Origin: an uncultured Elusimicrobia bacterium | Lineage (GTDB): Bacteria; Elusimicrobiota; Elusimicrobia; Elusimicrobiales; Elusimicrobiaceae | Assembly (NCBI GenBank): GCA_947306425.1 | Contig: CAMZGO010000011.1 | Span: forward strand, 1 to 42,852 | Reading direction: 5' to 3' | DNA length: 42,852 nucleotides | In this document: piece after piece, positions 8,862 through 18,399 of the stretch | How positions within the stretch are numbered: the stretch's first letter is position 1 | How the letters are laid out: every line of letters starts with the position of its first letter | Notes under the pieces: model-generated | The model's input: the letters and a program-made list of their open reading frames with translations, nothing else | What the model was told of the DNA's origin: nothing | Databases searched by the model: none | Position numbers and translations under genes: made by a program

Positions 8862-10106
8862 ATGGCAAAACAAATTTTAATAGCGGCACTTGATATAGGC
8901 GGAGGTAAAATTACCGCTGTTGCCGCGGCAGTAAACAATCAGAAAAATTTCGTAAAAATAGTGGCCGGCAAAGATTTTATTTGCGAGGGATTGGCAGGCG
9001 GTACAGTTACAGATATCAGCGAAACAACCGCCACGGTAAGCGAAGCCATTGCCTATTTAGAAGAAGCAGCCCAGGCACAAATAGGTGCGTTATATCTTGC
9101 TTTACGCGGGGAACATATTGAGAGTTTTACCAACAAAGGTTCCCTAAATATTGCGCGTATGGACAGGGAAATTACACCGGAAGATATTGAACAACTGATT
9201 GCCAATGCAAAAAGCATACAGATAAAGAGTAATACTGAAATTTTAAGTGTTGTTCCGCAAGGGTTTTATGTGGACAGACAACTTGTAAAAAATCCTGAAG
9301 GTATGGATGCTACTTCACTTGAGGTAGATGTTCATATTACTACGGGCTTAAGTTCTACCTTCAATAATTTAAATAAAGCCGTAGAACGGGCGGAATGTTC
9401 CGTTACAGGCCGTTTTTACGGCCTCATCTGCTTGGCAGATGCCGTACTTCCGCAAGAAGCAAAAAATATGGGTGCGCTTTTGATTGATATGGGTAAGGAT
9501 AATACCTCCGCAGGTATTTATGCGGACGGGGCCTTGTTGTGTTCTTATGATATTGAACTAGGTTCGGACCTTATTACAAGTGATATTGCAAAAATATTGC
9601 GCATAACCCATAAAGAAGCAGAAGAAATTAAATTAAAATACGGAACTGCTTTCCCAGATAATTATGAAGAAGAAACAGAGATAGTTATTTCCCCTATCGG
9701 CAGTAAGACAGAAAACAGAATTAACCGTGATTATTTGCTTGAAATAATACGCCCCCGTGTGCAAGATATTTTTGAAGCAGTAAAAGAAAGAATGCAAGGA
9801 AGCGGTTTTTATGAATTAGCGAATGTCGCTGTTTTAACGGGCGGCGGATCTCTGTTACCCGGTGTTCAAGAGCAAGCGCGTACAACTTTGGATATAAAGG
9901 AAGTTATGTGTGCCTCCGTTCAAAAGGATTTAGTAGAGTGTGATAAAGAATTTCTGGACCCTAAATTCGCTACGGCAGTTTCTTTAGCGTATTTTGTTGC
10001 TAAAAGGGAAATTCTTGATACCGGTTCAAGGAAAAATACCCGCAAAGGAAATTTCTTTGCTAACATTTTCAGAACATTAAAAAATTCGGACTTTTTCGGT
10101 GGTTAA
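8862..10106 (+). CDS. ftsA: Cell division protein FtsA
   Basis: FtsA is the actin-like ATPase that tethers FtsZ to the membrane and recruits later division proteins. The 414-residue sequence begins with the phosphate-1 motif ALDIGGGKI (Asp11). The FtsA-specific 1C domain follows (about 85-165), then the phosphate-2 motif LLIDMGKDNTS near 205 and the adenosine motif VLTGGGSLLPG near 327. The C-terminus (FFANIFRTLKNSDFFGG) can form the amphipathic membrane-targeting helix. It follows ftsQ by one base and abuts ftsZ. Confidence 0.97.
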   Translation: MAKQILIAALDIGGGKITAVAAAVNNQKNFVKIVAGKDFICEGLAGGTVTDISETTATVSEAIAYLEEAAQAQIGALYLALRGEHIESFTNKGSLNIARMDREITPEDIEQLIANAKSIQIKSNTEILSVVPQGFYVDRQLVKNPEGMDATSLEVDVHITTGLSSTFNNLNKAVERAECSVTGRFYGLICLADAVLPQEAKNMGALLIDMGKDNTSAGIYADGALLCSYDIELGSDLITSDIAKILRITHKEAEEIKLKYGTAFPDNYEEETEIVISPIGSKTENRINRDYLLEIIRPRVQDIFEAVKERMQGSGFYELANVAVLTGGGSLLPGVQEQARTTLDIKEVMCASVQKDLVECDKEFLDPKFATAVSLAYFVAKREILDTGSRKNTRKGNFFANIFRTLKNSDFFGG

Positions 10107-10107
10107 T

Positions 10108-11226
10108 ATGCAGGAAGTACATGATAAATTTGAAGCAACTCTCAGAACTTTACAACGCCTTGAGGGTAAAAAAGCAAAAATTAAATGTGTAGGTATCGGC
10201 GGCGGCGGTGGAAATGCTATAAATCACATGATGGAAGCAGGTATAAATGACGTTGATTTTATTGCCGTCAATACCGATGCCCAAGACTTAAGGCGGAATA
10301 AAGCACCTTATCTTTTACAAGTCGGAAATAATCTTTTAAAAGGTCTTGGTGTAGGCGGGGATCCTGAACTTGGTAAAAAAGCAGCGGAAGAATCCCTGGC
10401 AGAACTTGAGGATTTAATTATTGACACAGACCTCCTTTTTATAACTGCCGGTATGGGGGGCGGAACAGGTACAGGTGTTGCCCCTGTTTTGGCTAAAATC
10501 GCAAAAGAAAAATATAAAGATGATATTTTGGTTATCGCAGTTGTAACACGCCCTTTTACGTATGAGGGTTATACAAAAGCAAAACGCGCTCAAGACGGCA
10601 TAGATGAGTTACAAAAGTATGCTGACTGTACTTTAATCATTCCAAATGAACGCATGTTTGAAATTATAGATAAAAGTACGCCAAGTGATGTCGCTTACAG
10701 AAAAGTTGATGATGTTTTATTACAGGCCGTAAAGGGTATCTCGGAAGTAATAATAAAACCCGGGGAAATAAATATTGATTACAATGACCTAAAGAGAATA
10801 ATGTTACATTCAGGACGTGCCTTAATAGGCATCGGGGAAGCTTCTGGAAAAGACAGACATTCAGTAGCTTTAAGGCAGGCATTAACTTCGCCACTCCTTG
10901 AAAATACCAATATAACAGGGGCGAAAGGTTTGCTTGTATCTTTTAACTATTCGGGAAATATTGCTGCTTATGAAGAAGGTGAGGTTATGAACACCGTTAG
11001 GCAATATACAAGCAGTAAAGCCCTTATAAAAATAGGCAAAACACGCGATGAAAGCCTAGATAAAGATTCTTTAAAAGTTGTAGTAATTGCGGCAAATTTC
11101 CCAAAGAATTCGGAAACTAAAATGCCTCAAAAGGGACAAAAACCGGAGACCACCAGCCGATGGATTCCAATTGATTTAAGGAGAAGTTTACCCGCTATGA
11201 AGCGGCATAATCAGGAGGTAAAATAA
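10108..11226 (+). CDS. ftsZ: Cell division protein FtsZ
   Basis: FtsZ is the tubulin-like GTPase that forms the division ring. It has an N-terminal GGGGGNA nucleotide loop (about 31-37), the tubulin signature GGGTGTG (117-123) and a T7 synergy loop (NIDYNDLK). The C-terminal [10 protein letters not shown] segment probably takes the role of the conserved FtsA-binding tail. The 372-residue length is usual. A GTG at 10099 in frame overlaps the end of ftsA. I prefer the ATG at 10108, which begins one base after the ftsA stop and has a weak GGTGG ahead. The stop codon shares one base with the pilT start, indicating translational coupling. Confidence 0.97.
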   Translation: MQEVHDKFEATLRTLQRLEGKKAKIKCVGIGGGGGNAINHMMEAGINDVDFIAVNTDAQDLRRNKAPYLLQVGNNLLKGLGVGGDPELGKKAAEESLAELEDLIIDTDLLFITAGMGGGTGTGVAPVLAKIAKEKYKDDILVIAVVTRPFTYEGYTKAKRAQDGIDELQKYADCTLIIPNERMFEIIDKSTPSDVAYRKVDDVLLQAVKGISEVIIKPGEINIDYNDLKRIMLHSGRALIGIGEASGKDRHSVALRQALTSPLLENTNITGAKGLLVSFNYSGNIAAYEEGEVMNTVRQYTSSKALIKIGKTRDESLDKDSLKVVVIAANFPKNSETKMPQKGQKPETTSRWIPIDLRRSLPAMKRHNQEVK

Positions 11227-12311
11227 TGGCAGTAAGTTTAAGTACACTTTTGAAAACCGTAATAGACAACAAGGCAAGTGGGTTACATATAAGAGGGAAC
11301 TCCAATGTTTTTGTTCGTATAGATGGCAAAATAAGGGCAATTGAAAATTGTTTCCTTACCAACGACGAAGTTAAAAAGATTGCAACCGCAATAATGGGTG
11401 AAAGAGAGAAAAAACTGTTTGAACAAAACCTTAGCGTTGACTTCGCTTTGGATGCAAAGGAACATGGCCGTTTTAGGTTCAATATTTACAGACAATCAGG
11501 TAAAATGTGTATGTCAATTAGGCACATACCTTTGAAAATACCTACTTTTGAAGAACTCTCTTTACCTGGCGATACCCTAACAAAAATGTCAGAAAACAGA
11601 AGGGGATTAATCTTAGTAACGGGAATGACAGGGTCAGGGAAATCCTCTACTTTAGCTGCTATGATATCAGCAGTGAACCGTACGCGTGCCTGCCATATTT
11701 TGACGGTTGAAGACCCTATAGAATTTGTTCACATGGAACAAAAAGCAATAGTAAGCCAATTATCTTTGGGAACAGATACTTTATCTTATACTTCCGCTTT
11801 ACGCTATGCTTTACGCCAAGATCCTGACGTTATCATGCTTGGTGAACTTAGAGATGTTGAAGTTATAAAAGCAGCCATTTTTGCTGCAGAAACCGGCCAC
11901 TTGGTATTTTCCACCATTCATACGGTAAGTGCTACGCAAACAATATCCCGCTTAATTGAATCTTTCCCTGCAGAACAACAAGAGCAAGTACGGGTTCAAG
12001 TGGCAGATTTGATTAAGGGCATTGTTTCCCAACGTTTAATACCTAAAACAGGAGGGGGCCTGATACCGGCTTTGGAAATTCTGCTGCCTACCGGACAAAT
12101 TAAAAGTGCCATTGAAGATAATAAATTGTCCGATATAAACAAAGCAATGCTTAACGGTGATTACTACGGAATGACAACATTTGATAAATCTCTTGCCCGT
12201 TTGCACATGGAAGGCAAAATAACATTAGAAGATGCTTTAGCAAATGCAACAATTTCTGAAACTGTCCGCCTTTTAGTTAAAGGGGCAGCCGTAGACGGGT
12301 TTAAATTATAA
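11226..12311 (+). CDS. pilT: Twitching motility ATPase PilT
   Basis: PilT is the hexameric cytoplasmic ATPase that depolymerises type IV pili. The 361-residue protein has the N-terminal PAS-like domain, GMTGSGKSS Walker A (133-141), an Asp box (EDPIEF), atypical Walker B LGELRDVE near 205 and the His box GHLVFSTIHT near 223. A C-terminal helical domain follows. AIRA, the typical PilT motif, is not obvious. PilU or another retraction paralog is possible, but PilT is the closest fit. A strong GGAGG lies inside the end of ftsZ, and the ATG overlaps the ftsZ stop by one base, so pilus retraction and division genes are in one operon. Confidence 0.9.
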   Translation: MAVSLSTLLKTVIDNKASGLHIRGNSNVFVRIDGKIRAIENCFLTNDEVKKIATAIMGEREKKLFEQNLSVDFALDAKEHGRFRFNIYRQSGKMCMSIRHIPLKIPTFEELSLPGDTLTKMSENRRGLILVTGMTGSGKSSTLAAMISAVNRTRACHILTVEDPIEFVHMEQKAIVSQLSLGTDTLSYTSALRYALRQDPDVIMLGELRDVEVIKAAIFAAETGHLVFSTIHTVSATQTISRLIESFPAEQQEQVRVQVADLIKGIVSQRLIPKTGGGLIPALEILLPTGQIKSAIEDNKLSDINKAMLNGDYYGMTTFDKSLARLHMEGKITLEDALANATISETVRLLVKGAAVDGFKL

Positions 12312-12312
12312 T

Positions 12313-12993
12313 ATGAAAACTAATAAACTTCTTATCGCTATTGACGGACCTGCAGGAGTAGGTAAAACCTCCGTAGGCAAGGCTCTTGCTTTGAAGTACG
12401 GCCTTGGTTTTTTAAGTACCGGTATAATGTACCGCTGCCTTGGTTGGAAAGCATTAAACAGCAAGGTTAATTTACAAGATGAAGAACAAGTCTATCAAGT
12501 AGCAAAAAATATAGTTTGGGACTTTGAAAAAGAAGAAGACAGTAATTTAAGAGTTCTCATTGACGGACAATACTTAGGTGATAGTTTGCTTAGTGAAGAA
12601 GTCGCCCGCGCAGCAAGTATAACTTCCGCCTTACCGAAAGCACGTGCTGTTATAACCGAAAAACAAAAAGCCCTTGCTTTGGAGGGAGGAATCGTTATGG
12701 AAGGGCGAGATATAGGCACTGTTATAGCACCAAAAGCACCGTTAAAATTTTATCTGACTGCCTCCGCCGAAGCGCGCGCAAAAAGACGTGTTTTACAGTT
12801 AAAGGAAAAAGGACAAGAGGCAAATTATGATGAAATTCTAAAGTCAATAATATCACGTGATGAACGCGATTCATCACGCAAGACTGCTCCGTTAAAACCG
12901 TCGGAAGATGCTATTTTGATAGATACTTCCTTCCTTACTTTGGAAGAAGTAATTAATAAAGTTTTGGAGTTGAGCCGCACAAATGCTTCTTAA
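12313..12993 (+). CDS. cmk: Cytidylate kinase
   Basis: Cmk phosphorylates CMP and dCMP. The 226-residue protein starts with the P-loop DGPAGVGKTS (11-20), followed by LSTGIMYRCL in the CMP-binding region. The signature EGRDIGTVIAP lies near 135-145, and the lid region has RRVLQL plus SRDERDSSRKTAPLKPS. That pattern separates Cmk from adenylate kinases. It starts one base after the pilT stop without a clear Shine-Dalgarno, and overlaps plsC by 11 bases. The cmk-plsC-rpsA order is common in other bacteria and supports the assignments. Confidence 0.95.
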   Translation: MKTNKLLIAIDGPAGVGKTSVGKALALKYGLGFLSTGIMYRCLGWKALNSKVNLQDEEQVYQVAKNIVWDFEKEEDSNLRVLIDGQYLGDSLLSEEVARAASITSALPKARAVITEKQKALALEGGIVMEGRDIGTVIAPKAPLKFYLTASAEARAKRRVLQLKEKGQEANYDEILKSIISRDERDSSRKTAPLKPSEDAILIDTSFLTLEEVINKVLELSRTNAS

Positions 12994-13573
12994 TTTGGTA
13001 AAATTTACAATGAGGATGTTTTTCGGCATCTTCTATAATGTTCAGGTTATAGGACTTGAAAATATTCCTTTAAGCGGGCCGGTAGTGTTTGCTTGTAATC
13101 ATAAGTCAAATTTTGACCCGCCTCTGGTGGGTTCACATGTCGGGCTTAAAAGGGACCCTATATACATAGTAAAAAAAGAACTCTTCAAAGTCCCGATAGT
13201 CGGGGCTGCGTTAAAGAGTTTTGGCTTTATAGCGATGGATAGGTACAGAAAGGGTGGTGATATGCACTCTATAAAAAGTGCCTTAAAAGTAATAAAAGAC
13301 GGTAAAGCACTTTTTATTTTTCCTGAGGGAACCCGTTCAAAAAGCGGCGAACCGTTAAAACCAAAAGCAGGAATCGGTTTTTTGCTTTGGCATTGTAAAG
13401 CCCCGGTAGTACCTATAAAAGTATTGAATACCGAGAATATGCCTTTTACAAGGAAATTAAAGGTAATTATAGGCAAACCTTTTCTGCTTGAAAAGCAAGA
13501 AGGTAAAGACGCAAAAGAACAATTTCAAGATTTTGCAGACAAAGTGATGCAGGAAATTATGAAGTTAAGTTAA
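12983..13573 (+). CDS. plsC: 1-acyl-sn-glycerol-3-phosphate acyltransferase
   Basis: PlsC acylates lysophosphatidic acid to phosphatidic acid at the inner membrane, which feeds the psd/pssA pathway also present in this window. The acyltransferase block I NHKSNFD (His40, Asp45) and block III FPEGTRS (113-119) are intact, with a proline-rich block IV region near APVVPIKVL. A hydrophobic N-terminal helix provides the membrane contact. The 196-residue length is on the short side of normal. The gene begins inside the 3' end of cmk. Confidence 0.93.
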   Translation: MLLNLVKFTMRMFFGIFYNVQVIGLENIPLSGPVVFACNHKSNFDPPLVGSHVGLKRDPIYIVKKELFKVPIVGAALKSFGFIAMDRYRKGGDMHSIKSALKVIKDGKALFIFPEGTRSKSGEPLKPKAGIGFLLWHCKAPVVPIKVLNTENMPFTRKLKVIIGKPFLLEKQEGKDAKEQFQDFADKVMQEIMKLS

Positions 13574-13583
13574 AATAAATTAA

Positions 13584-13633
13584 ATGGAGGTAACGCCTTT
13601 TTTATCAAGTATAAAAAAGGTAAAACTAATGTT
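13584..13633 (+). promoter_or_regulatory. rpsA leader with hairpin between Shine-Dalgarno and start
   Basis: GGAGG at 13586-13590 lies more than 40 bases before the rpsA ATG. Between them, CCTTTTTTAT (596-605) pairs with ATAAAAAAGG (611-620) around a CAAGT loop, a perfect 10-bp stem. Folding brings the GGAGG closer to the start. An ATG at 13584 could also open a 17-codon ORF whose TGA overlaps the rpsA ATG, but it has no RBS of its own. Leader hairpins control S1 synthesis in other bacteria. A control role here is inferred. Confidence 0.45.
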
Positions 13634-14887
13634 ATGACAAACCCTGAAAATAAGGAAATACAAACAAGCCAAAATAATGAAGAAATGACAATGGACCAGT
13701 TGTTTGCCCAACAAGATGAAATGCACGATAAGTTAAATAAAAAGGAAATTGTTGAAGTAACTGTTGTGCAGGTTTCGCAAGACAATGTACTTGTGGATGT
13801 GGGTAGCAAAAAAGAAGGCCTCATTTCTTTAAGTGAGTTTGAAGGCAAAGAAGTTCCGGCTGTAGGTTCAACCATCACTGCCGTTTTGGTAAAAAAGGGA
13901 GGAGATGAGCGCCATAGTATTTTATCACATAAAAAAGCCATTGAAACACTTGGCTGGGCGCGCTGTAAAGAAGCTTTTGAAACAAAACAAAGAGTCAGGG
14001 GTTTAATCACTGCATGTGTAAAAGGCGGTTATAAAGTAGAGGTAAACGGAGTGCCCGGTTTTATGCCTCTTTCTTTATCGGAATTACATACCGCTTATAA
14101 ACACTATCTCCCGCAAGGGGCCAAAATTAAAGCCATGATAGTAGAGTTTGCGAAAGAAAAACAAAAACTTATTGTTTCAAGAAAACAAGTTTTAGAAGAA
14201 GATGAAGCCGTTCGCAGAACAGATGTTTTAAAAGAAATTAAAGCCGGCGACACGTTAAGAGTCGTAGTTTCCAAAGTAGGAAAGGATTGCCTCCACTTAC
14301 GCTTTCATGGAATAGAAGGTTTGGTTTCATTGGAAAATATCGCATGGAAAGACCCGCAAGTTATTTTAGAAAATTATAGACGCGGACAACGTATCAAAGC
14401 CAAACTCCTTGCTATTAATGAGGAAACCGGCAATTTAACTTTCGGTATTAAACAACTTTTCTTAAACCCGGCTGATATGTTAAAAAGACGCTACCCCTAT
14501 ATGAGCACAGCAAAAGCCGTAATTACAAAAGTTTCACCGGAAGGGTTGGAAGTTGAACTCGGTACAAAAAATAAAACAAAGGGTTTTATTGCGGCGCAAG
14601 AATATTCCGAAGGATTTGAAGGTAAAGTCGGGGAAACTGTCTCCGTAGCCGTTATTGGCGTGGACGGCGTAAATTATACTGTAAATCTTTCAATCAGACG
14701 TTTTGACCAAGTGCAAAACAGGAAAGTTGTTGCCCAATACTTAAAGCAGGCCCCGCGCCCTACTTTAGGACAGCTTTTACAAGGTTCTTTTGAAGCGGAC
14801 ACAGAGGAAGAGGAAGAAGAAACCTCCCCTAAAACAAAGAAAGAAGAAACAGAAATTACCGAAGGCGCGAAGCCAGAGGTTAAATAA
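13634..14887 (+). CDS. rpsA: 30S ribosomal protein S1 (four S1 domains)
   Basis: S1 binds single-stranded mRNA and aids initiation on structured messages. The 417-residue protein has an acidic, disordered N-terminal 35 residues. Four S1-type OB domains follow, at roughly 36-106, 120-190, 208-280 and 295-365. The first has VLVDVGSKKEGLISLSEF and the third LRFHGIEGLVSLENI. The tail is very acidic, with Glu runs. E. coli S1 has six domains. Four-domain forms are usual in many other phyla, so this is not obviously truncated. Gene order cmk-plsC-rpsA supports the call. See the separate leader entry for possible control. Confidence 0.92.
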   Translation: MTNPENKEIQTSQNNEEMTMDQLFAQQDEMHDKLNKKEIVEVTVVQVSQDNVLVDVGSKKEGLISLSEFEGKEVPAVGSTITAVLVKKGGDERHSILSHKKAIETLGWARCKEAFETKQRVRGLITACVKGGYKVEVNGVPGFMPLSLSELHTAYKHYLPQGAKIKAMIVEFAKEKQKLIVSRKQVLEEDEAVRRTDVLKEIKAGDTLRVVVSKVGKDCLHLRFHGIEGLVSLENIAWKDPQVILENYRRGQRIKAKLLAINEETGNLTFGIKQLFLNPADMLKRRYPYMSTAKAVITKVSPEGLEVELGTKNKTKGFIAAQEYSEGFEGKVGETVSVAVIGVDGVNYTVNLSIRRFDQVQNRKVVAQYLKQAPRPTLGQLLQGSFEADTEEEEEETSPKTKKEETEITEGAKPEVK

Positions 14888-14898
14888 GGAGTTTTACT

Positions 14899-15654
14899 AT
14901 GGGTGGACATTCACATTGGGCCGGTATTAAACACAAAAAGGCCTTAGTAGATGCTAAAAAAGGCAAGGTATTTACAAAACTTATCAGGGAAATAACTATT
15001 GCAGCTAAAATCGGCGGGGCAGACCTCGGCAGTAATGCTCGCCTCCGCAAAGCAGTAGATGATGCAAAAGCCGCCAATATGCCTGCGGAAAATGTAAAGC
15101 GTGCTATCATGAAAGGGACCGGACAGTTACCAGGTACAGTGTATGAAGAAATTACTTACGAAGGTTATGGACCGAATTCCGTTGCTGTGATAGTAGAATG
15201 TACGACTGATAATAAAAACAGAACTTTTGCGGAAATCCGCAAAATATTCCAAAATCACGGTGGTGCAATAGGAACTTCCGGCTGCGTTTCTTACATGTTC
15301 AGCAAAAAAGGTGTTATCTTGGTAAGCAAGGAAGATGCTACGGAGGAAACTTTAATGGATATTGCTTTAGAAGCCGGGGCCGAGGATATTAAAACTTCTG
15401 CAGAAGGTTTTGAAATAATAACCGCACCCGATACTTTTGAAACAGTAAAATCTGCTTTAGAAAGTAAAAATATCAAACTTGCTTCTGCGGAAATTACTAT
15501 GTTACCTTCTAACGAAGTGGAAGTTACAGATGCGGAAGCGGCTTCAAAAATCGTACGTTTAATTGAAACATTAGATGAACACGATGATACAAAAGAGGTT
15601 TATTCTAACGATAAAATCTCCGAAGAGGTCTTAGCCAAAATTGAAGAAAAATAA
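14899..15654 (+). CDS. yebC: YebC/TACO1 family protein
   Basis: YebC/TACO1 proteins help translate difficult (polyproline) stretches and have also been described as transcription regulators. This 251-residue member has the invariant start GGHSHWAGIKHKK, the FTKLIREI segment, NMPAENVKRAI, the YEGYGP motif and TDNKNRTFAEIR. The acidic third domain contains LPSNEVEV near the end. AAGGAG lies nine bases before the ATG. Its last 14 bases overlap the ruvC start, the widespread yebC-ruvC pairing. Confidence 0.95.
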   Translation: MGGHSHWAGIKHKKALVDAKKGKVFTKLIREITIAAKIGGADLGSNARLRKAVDDAKAANMPAENVKRAIMKGTGQLPGTVYEEITYEGYGPNSVAVIVECTTDNKNRTFAEIRKIFQNHGGAIGTSGCVSYMFSKKGVILVSKEDATEETLMDIALEAGAEDIKTSAEGFEIITAPDTFETVKSALESKNIKLASAEITMLPSNEVEVTDAEAASKIVRLIETLDEHDDTKEVYSNDKISEEVLAKIEEK

Positions 15655-16207
15655 GGTCTTGGGTATAGACCCTGGTTTAGACAGAACCGGTTGGGCTGTT
15701 ATTGAAAACGGCTCAACCGGCCCGTTTTTGTCAGCTGCAGGCCTAATACATACAGATAAAAATTCGCCTTTCCAGGAACGTTTAAAACAAACTTATGAAG
15801 CAGTGCAAGAAGTAATAGTAAAATTAAAACCAGAGGTTGCCGCATTGGAAGCAATGTTCTTTTTAAAGCGGGCAATGACTATGTCCCATACAATTCAAAC
15901 ACGCGGGGTTATAATGCTTGCAATGGCGCAAAATAATTTAGAAGTGTTTGAGTATCCGGCAAAACGCGTTAAACTAACAATCAGCGGCAATGGCGCGGCC
16001 GATAAAAAACAAATGCAGCGTATGGTACAATTAACCCTAAAAATGAAAGAACTGTTAAAACCCGATGATGTTGCAGATGCCGCAGCGATTGCATTATGCC
16101 ACCTAAAATCCTCACCGTTAACTGAACAAATTAAAATCAAACAGGATTTTTTATCCCGCCTTGCTTTAGCAAAACAAGAGCAAATCAAAAATAAAATCAG
16201 GAAATAG
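15641..16207 (+). CDS. ruvC: Crossover junction endodeoxyribonuclease RuvC
   Basis: RuvC resolves Holliday junctions in recombination and repair. The 188-residue protein shows GIDPGLDRTGWAV with catalytic Asp10, Glu70 in ALEAMFF, and the C-terminal Asp pair in PDDVADAAAIALCH (Asp143, Asp146). The only start that preserves the first strand is a TTG at 15641, inside the end of yebC, so this gene probably uses a rare start codon and is translated by coupling. ruvA and ruvB are not in the window. Confidence 0.95.
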   Translation: MKKNKVLGIDPGLDRTGWAVIENGSTGPFLSAAGLIHTDKNSPFQERLKQTYEAVQEVIVKLKPEVAALEAMFFLKRAMTMSHTIQTRGVIMLAMAQNNLEVFEYPAKRVKLTISGNGAADKKQMQRMVQLTLKMKELLKPDDVADAAAIALCHLKSSPLTEQIKIKQDFLSRLALAKQEQIKNKIRK

Positions 16208-16245
16208 GACAAAAAGGCCTAAGTAAGATATAGGTCTAAAGGTCC

Positions 16246-16274
16246 TTGCAAAGTGGTTTAATTTGCCTTATAAT
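16246..16274 (+). promoter_or_regulatory. Promoter TTGCAA-17-TATAAT for the 16312 gene
   Basis: TTGCAA at 16246-16251 and TATAAT at 16269-16274 are spaced by exactly 17 bp, 37 bases before the start codon. The same layout recurs before the paralog at 18469 and at three other places in this window. Confidence 0.7.
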
Positions 16275-16311
16275 ATATTAATGTGATATCTCTATACGAT
16301 AGGAAGGCACT

Positions 16312-18363
16312 ATGAAATTGAATGATTTACTTAAAAATAAAACCATAAAAAGTTTTTTTATTTTTGCTTTTGTTATATTTTTATCTCTACCGATAATATT
16401 CCCCGAAACATCACCGTTAAAAATTATCAAGAGAGAAAATGTATTTACCCATGAGGACAGCCCCCTTCCGATTTTCCCTAAGGAAAACTTATTTAAAAAA
16501 TACGTAAACCGTGTAAAAGAGTTTTATAATTTGGAAAAAAACTCGCAAAATGATGACAAAAACACTGAAGCAAATTTTAAAACTTTTAAACAAGAAAAAG
16601 TAAAGTCAGAAAAATATGTATTTGACGAAGAAGATAATTCAGATACCGATGAGAATGATTTATTAACTTTGTATACTTTAGAAGATAATACTGACAAACA
16701 TACACATGGTACAAAAGACCCCGTGAACTTACAAGAGGGGACTGTATTAACCAAAGATAATTTATTATTAAAACCACAGGTTGACGGCTATTATTATCAG
16801 GATAATTTTTTTAAAAACGGCACTTACCCGCAATTTGCAAACAGACGATATATAGAAGGTGCTTTAAGCAAGTATCATAACAAACTCGCTGCTAACTTTG
16901 GGAAAAGAGCATTTTATTACCAAGATACAAACGGTAAATTAACCGTAAATTATGCAGATAAATTACCCAATAATTATACCGCTGAAAACATATTGTCACC
17001 CAAATCTTATGAAGATAACATATATATCGCCTTAAGTAAATTTAAAGATGCCTATGGAAAATATAAAGATGCTCATGTAAACCATCGTACTATTACAGAT
17101 TTTGATATTGCATTGGCTTCTTTGCAGGATATGCACTCTGCTTATGAATTATTAAAAGCCCAGATACAAAACGGTATGCTTGTAGATTTTATTGATGTGC
17201 AAACATTAAAAGATAAGGGCTCTGAAAATTCCGCAAGGAACTTATCTGATATAAAAGCTATTAATGATTTTTTTAATAATTCAAATAATTCCGATATTAC
17301 TATTTCCGATAAACCTGCTGTTAACAATAATAATTTAATAGCAGATACCGAGGATACCTTAACTATTGTTATGGGAGACAAAAATTTTTCTGAAGATTAT
17401 GCTTATGCCATACACGATTTGGGCTGCAGTACAGGTGAAATTTTTACCAGAAGAGAAATAAAAGAACATAATATTGCCCAAAAGATGGAGGAAAACCCTT
17501 TAATCACCATACAACTTGGAACTTGCGCCCCCCCTTTGGAAATATCACCTTCAAGTGAAATAGATACACATATTTCCCAAAGTCAAGAGGCTGAAGAATT
17601 AAAAACCCAGATAAATGCTTTGACACAAAAAAGTGCAAAAACAAAAGCAAAAATTGTATCTACAGATAGAAATATTGTCCCAATAGTAGAACAATTAAAT
17701 GATGAGCAAAGTGTAACAAACATCTACGGTAAGCCGGTTACGATTATCGCTGTCGCCCCTAAAGCTGAGGAAAGGGATTTAGCAAATACTTTAGAAAGCA
17801 TAACCAGTTCCGTAATAGAAGAAAAATCAGATGTAGAAAAACTAAACAAAACACTTTCGGAATATTATTTAACAACACAATTAAAACCAACGAATACAAT
17901 TCTAGCTTTTCCGGCAGGAGATGACAAAGTTTTTGTTGTAAATGACCCAAATAACTCTTATTGGATTAAAAACCCTAAGGAAGTTAACCAATATCCCAAG
18001 CAATACATGATAAAAAAAGGAGTATATTATGAAGGGGCAATTATTAGTAACAAAGAAGTTGGAAATATGGTAAACAAAGATAAAACAAATTTATTGCTGG
18101 TATCAGATGCAAGCGGTGAAAAAAGATTAGAAAATGGCTCTGTCTTACTAACAATAAAAGAAGATGATGTTAATATTAATTCCCTTGCCCCGCAAGCAAT
18201 AGTACAAAACACTAGTTTAATAAAACAAATTACTAAAATCGGAGATGAAACCCTTAATAGTTTAAAAAATATCATAAGAAAAAAGAAACAAGAAGAACTT
18301 AAATATTACGACCCTGAAAAGAAGAAATCTATACTAACACCAAGAATAGCAAGTAAAAAATAA
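16312..18363 (+). CDS. Membrane-anchored protein of unknown function, paralog A
   Basis: I do not recognise a family. The 683-residue protein has an N-terminal transmembrane segment (about 14-32), followed by IKRENVFTHEDSPLPIFPKE. An acidic low-complexity spacer comes next, then a domain with EGALSKYHNKLAANFGKRAFYY (about 180-205). A further spacer leads to a C-terminal domain (about 545-630) with DPNNSYWIKNPKE, YMIKKGVYYEGAI and NLLLVSDASG. Most of the chain should be extracytoplasmic. The next gene is a full-length paralog with the same three blocks. A good GGAAGG RBS precedes the ATG. The protein has few cysteines and no catalytic motif I can name. It may be a lineage-specific envelope or surface protein. 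Confidence 0.75.
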   Translation: MKLNDLLKNKTIKSFFIFAFVIFLSLPIIFPETSPLKIIKRENVFTHEDSPLPIFPKENLFKKYVNRVKEFYNLEKNSQNDDKNTEANFKTFKQEKVKSEKYVFDEEDNSDTDENDLLTLYTLEDNTDKHTHGTKDPVNLQEGTVLTKDNLLLKPQVDGYYYQDNFFKNGTYPQFANRRYIEGALSKYHNKLAANFGKRAFYYQDTNGKLTVNYADKLPNNYTAENILSPKSYEDNIYIALSKFKDAYGKYKDAHVNHRTITDFDIALASLQDMHSAYELLKAQIQNGMLVDFIDVQTLKDKGSENSARNLSDIKAINDFFNNSNNSDITISDKPAVNNNNLIADTEDTLTIVMGDKNFSEDYAYAIHDLGCSTGEIFTRREIKEHNIAQKMEENPLITIQLGTCAPPLEISPSSEIDTHISQSQEAEELKTQINALTQKSAKTKAKIVSTDRNIVPIVEQLNDEQSVTNIYGKPVTIIAVAPKAEERDLANTLESITSSVIEEKSDVEKLNKTLSEYYLTTQLKPTNTILAFPAGDDKVFVVNDPNNSYWIKNPKEVNQYPKQYMIKKGVYYEGAIISNKEVGNMVNKDKTNLLLVSDASGEKRLENGSVLLTIKEDDVNINSLAPQAIVQNTSLIKQITKIGDETLNSLKNIIRKKKQEELKYYDPEKKKSILTPRIASKK

Positions 18364-18399
18364 AATTATAAAGCTTGAGAAATATATCTTTAAAAATTC

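Noticed and set aside
13570-14010. Minus-strand ORF of 146 codons
   Set aside because: It lies antisense to rpsA, has low-complexity translation without domain features, and arises from the codon bias of the real gene. The same applies to other long antisense ORFs such as 5738-6112 and 13099-13476.
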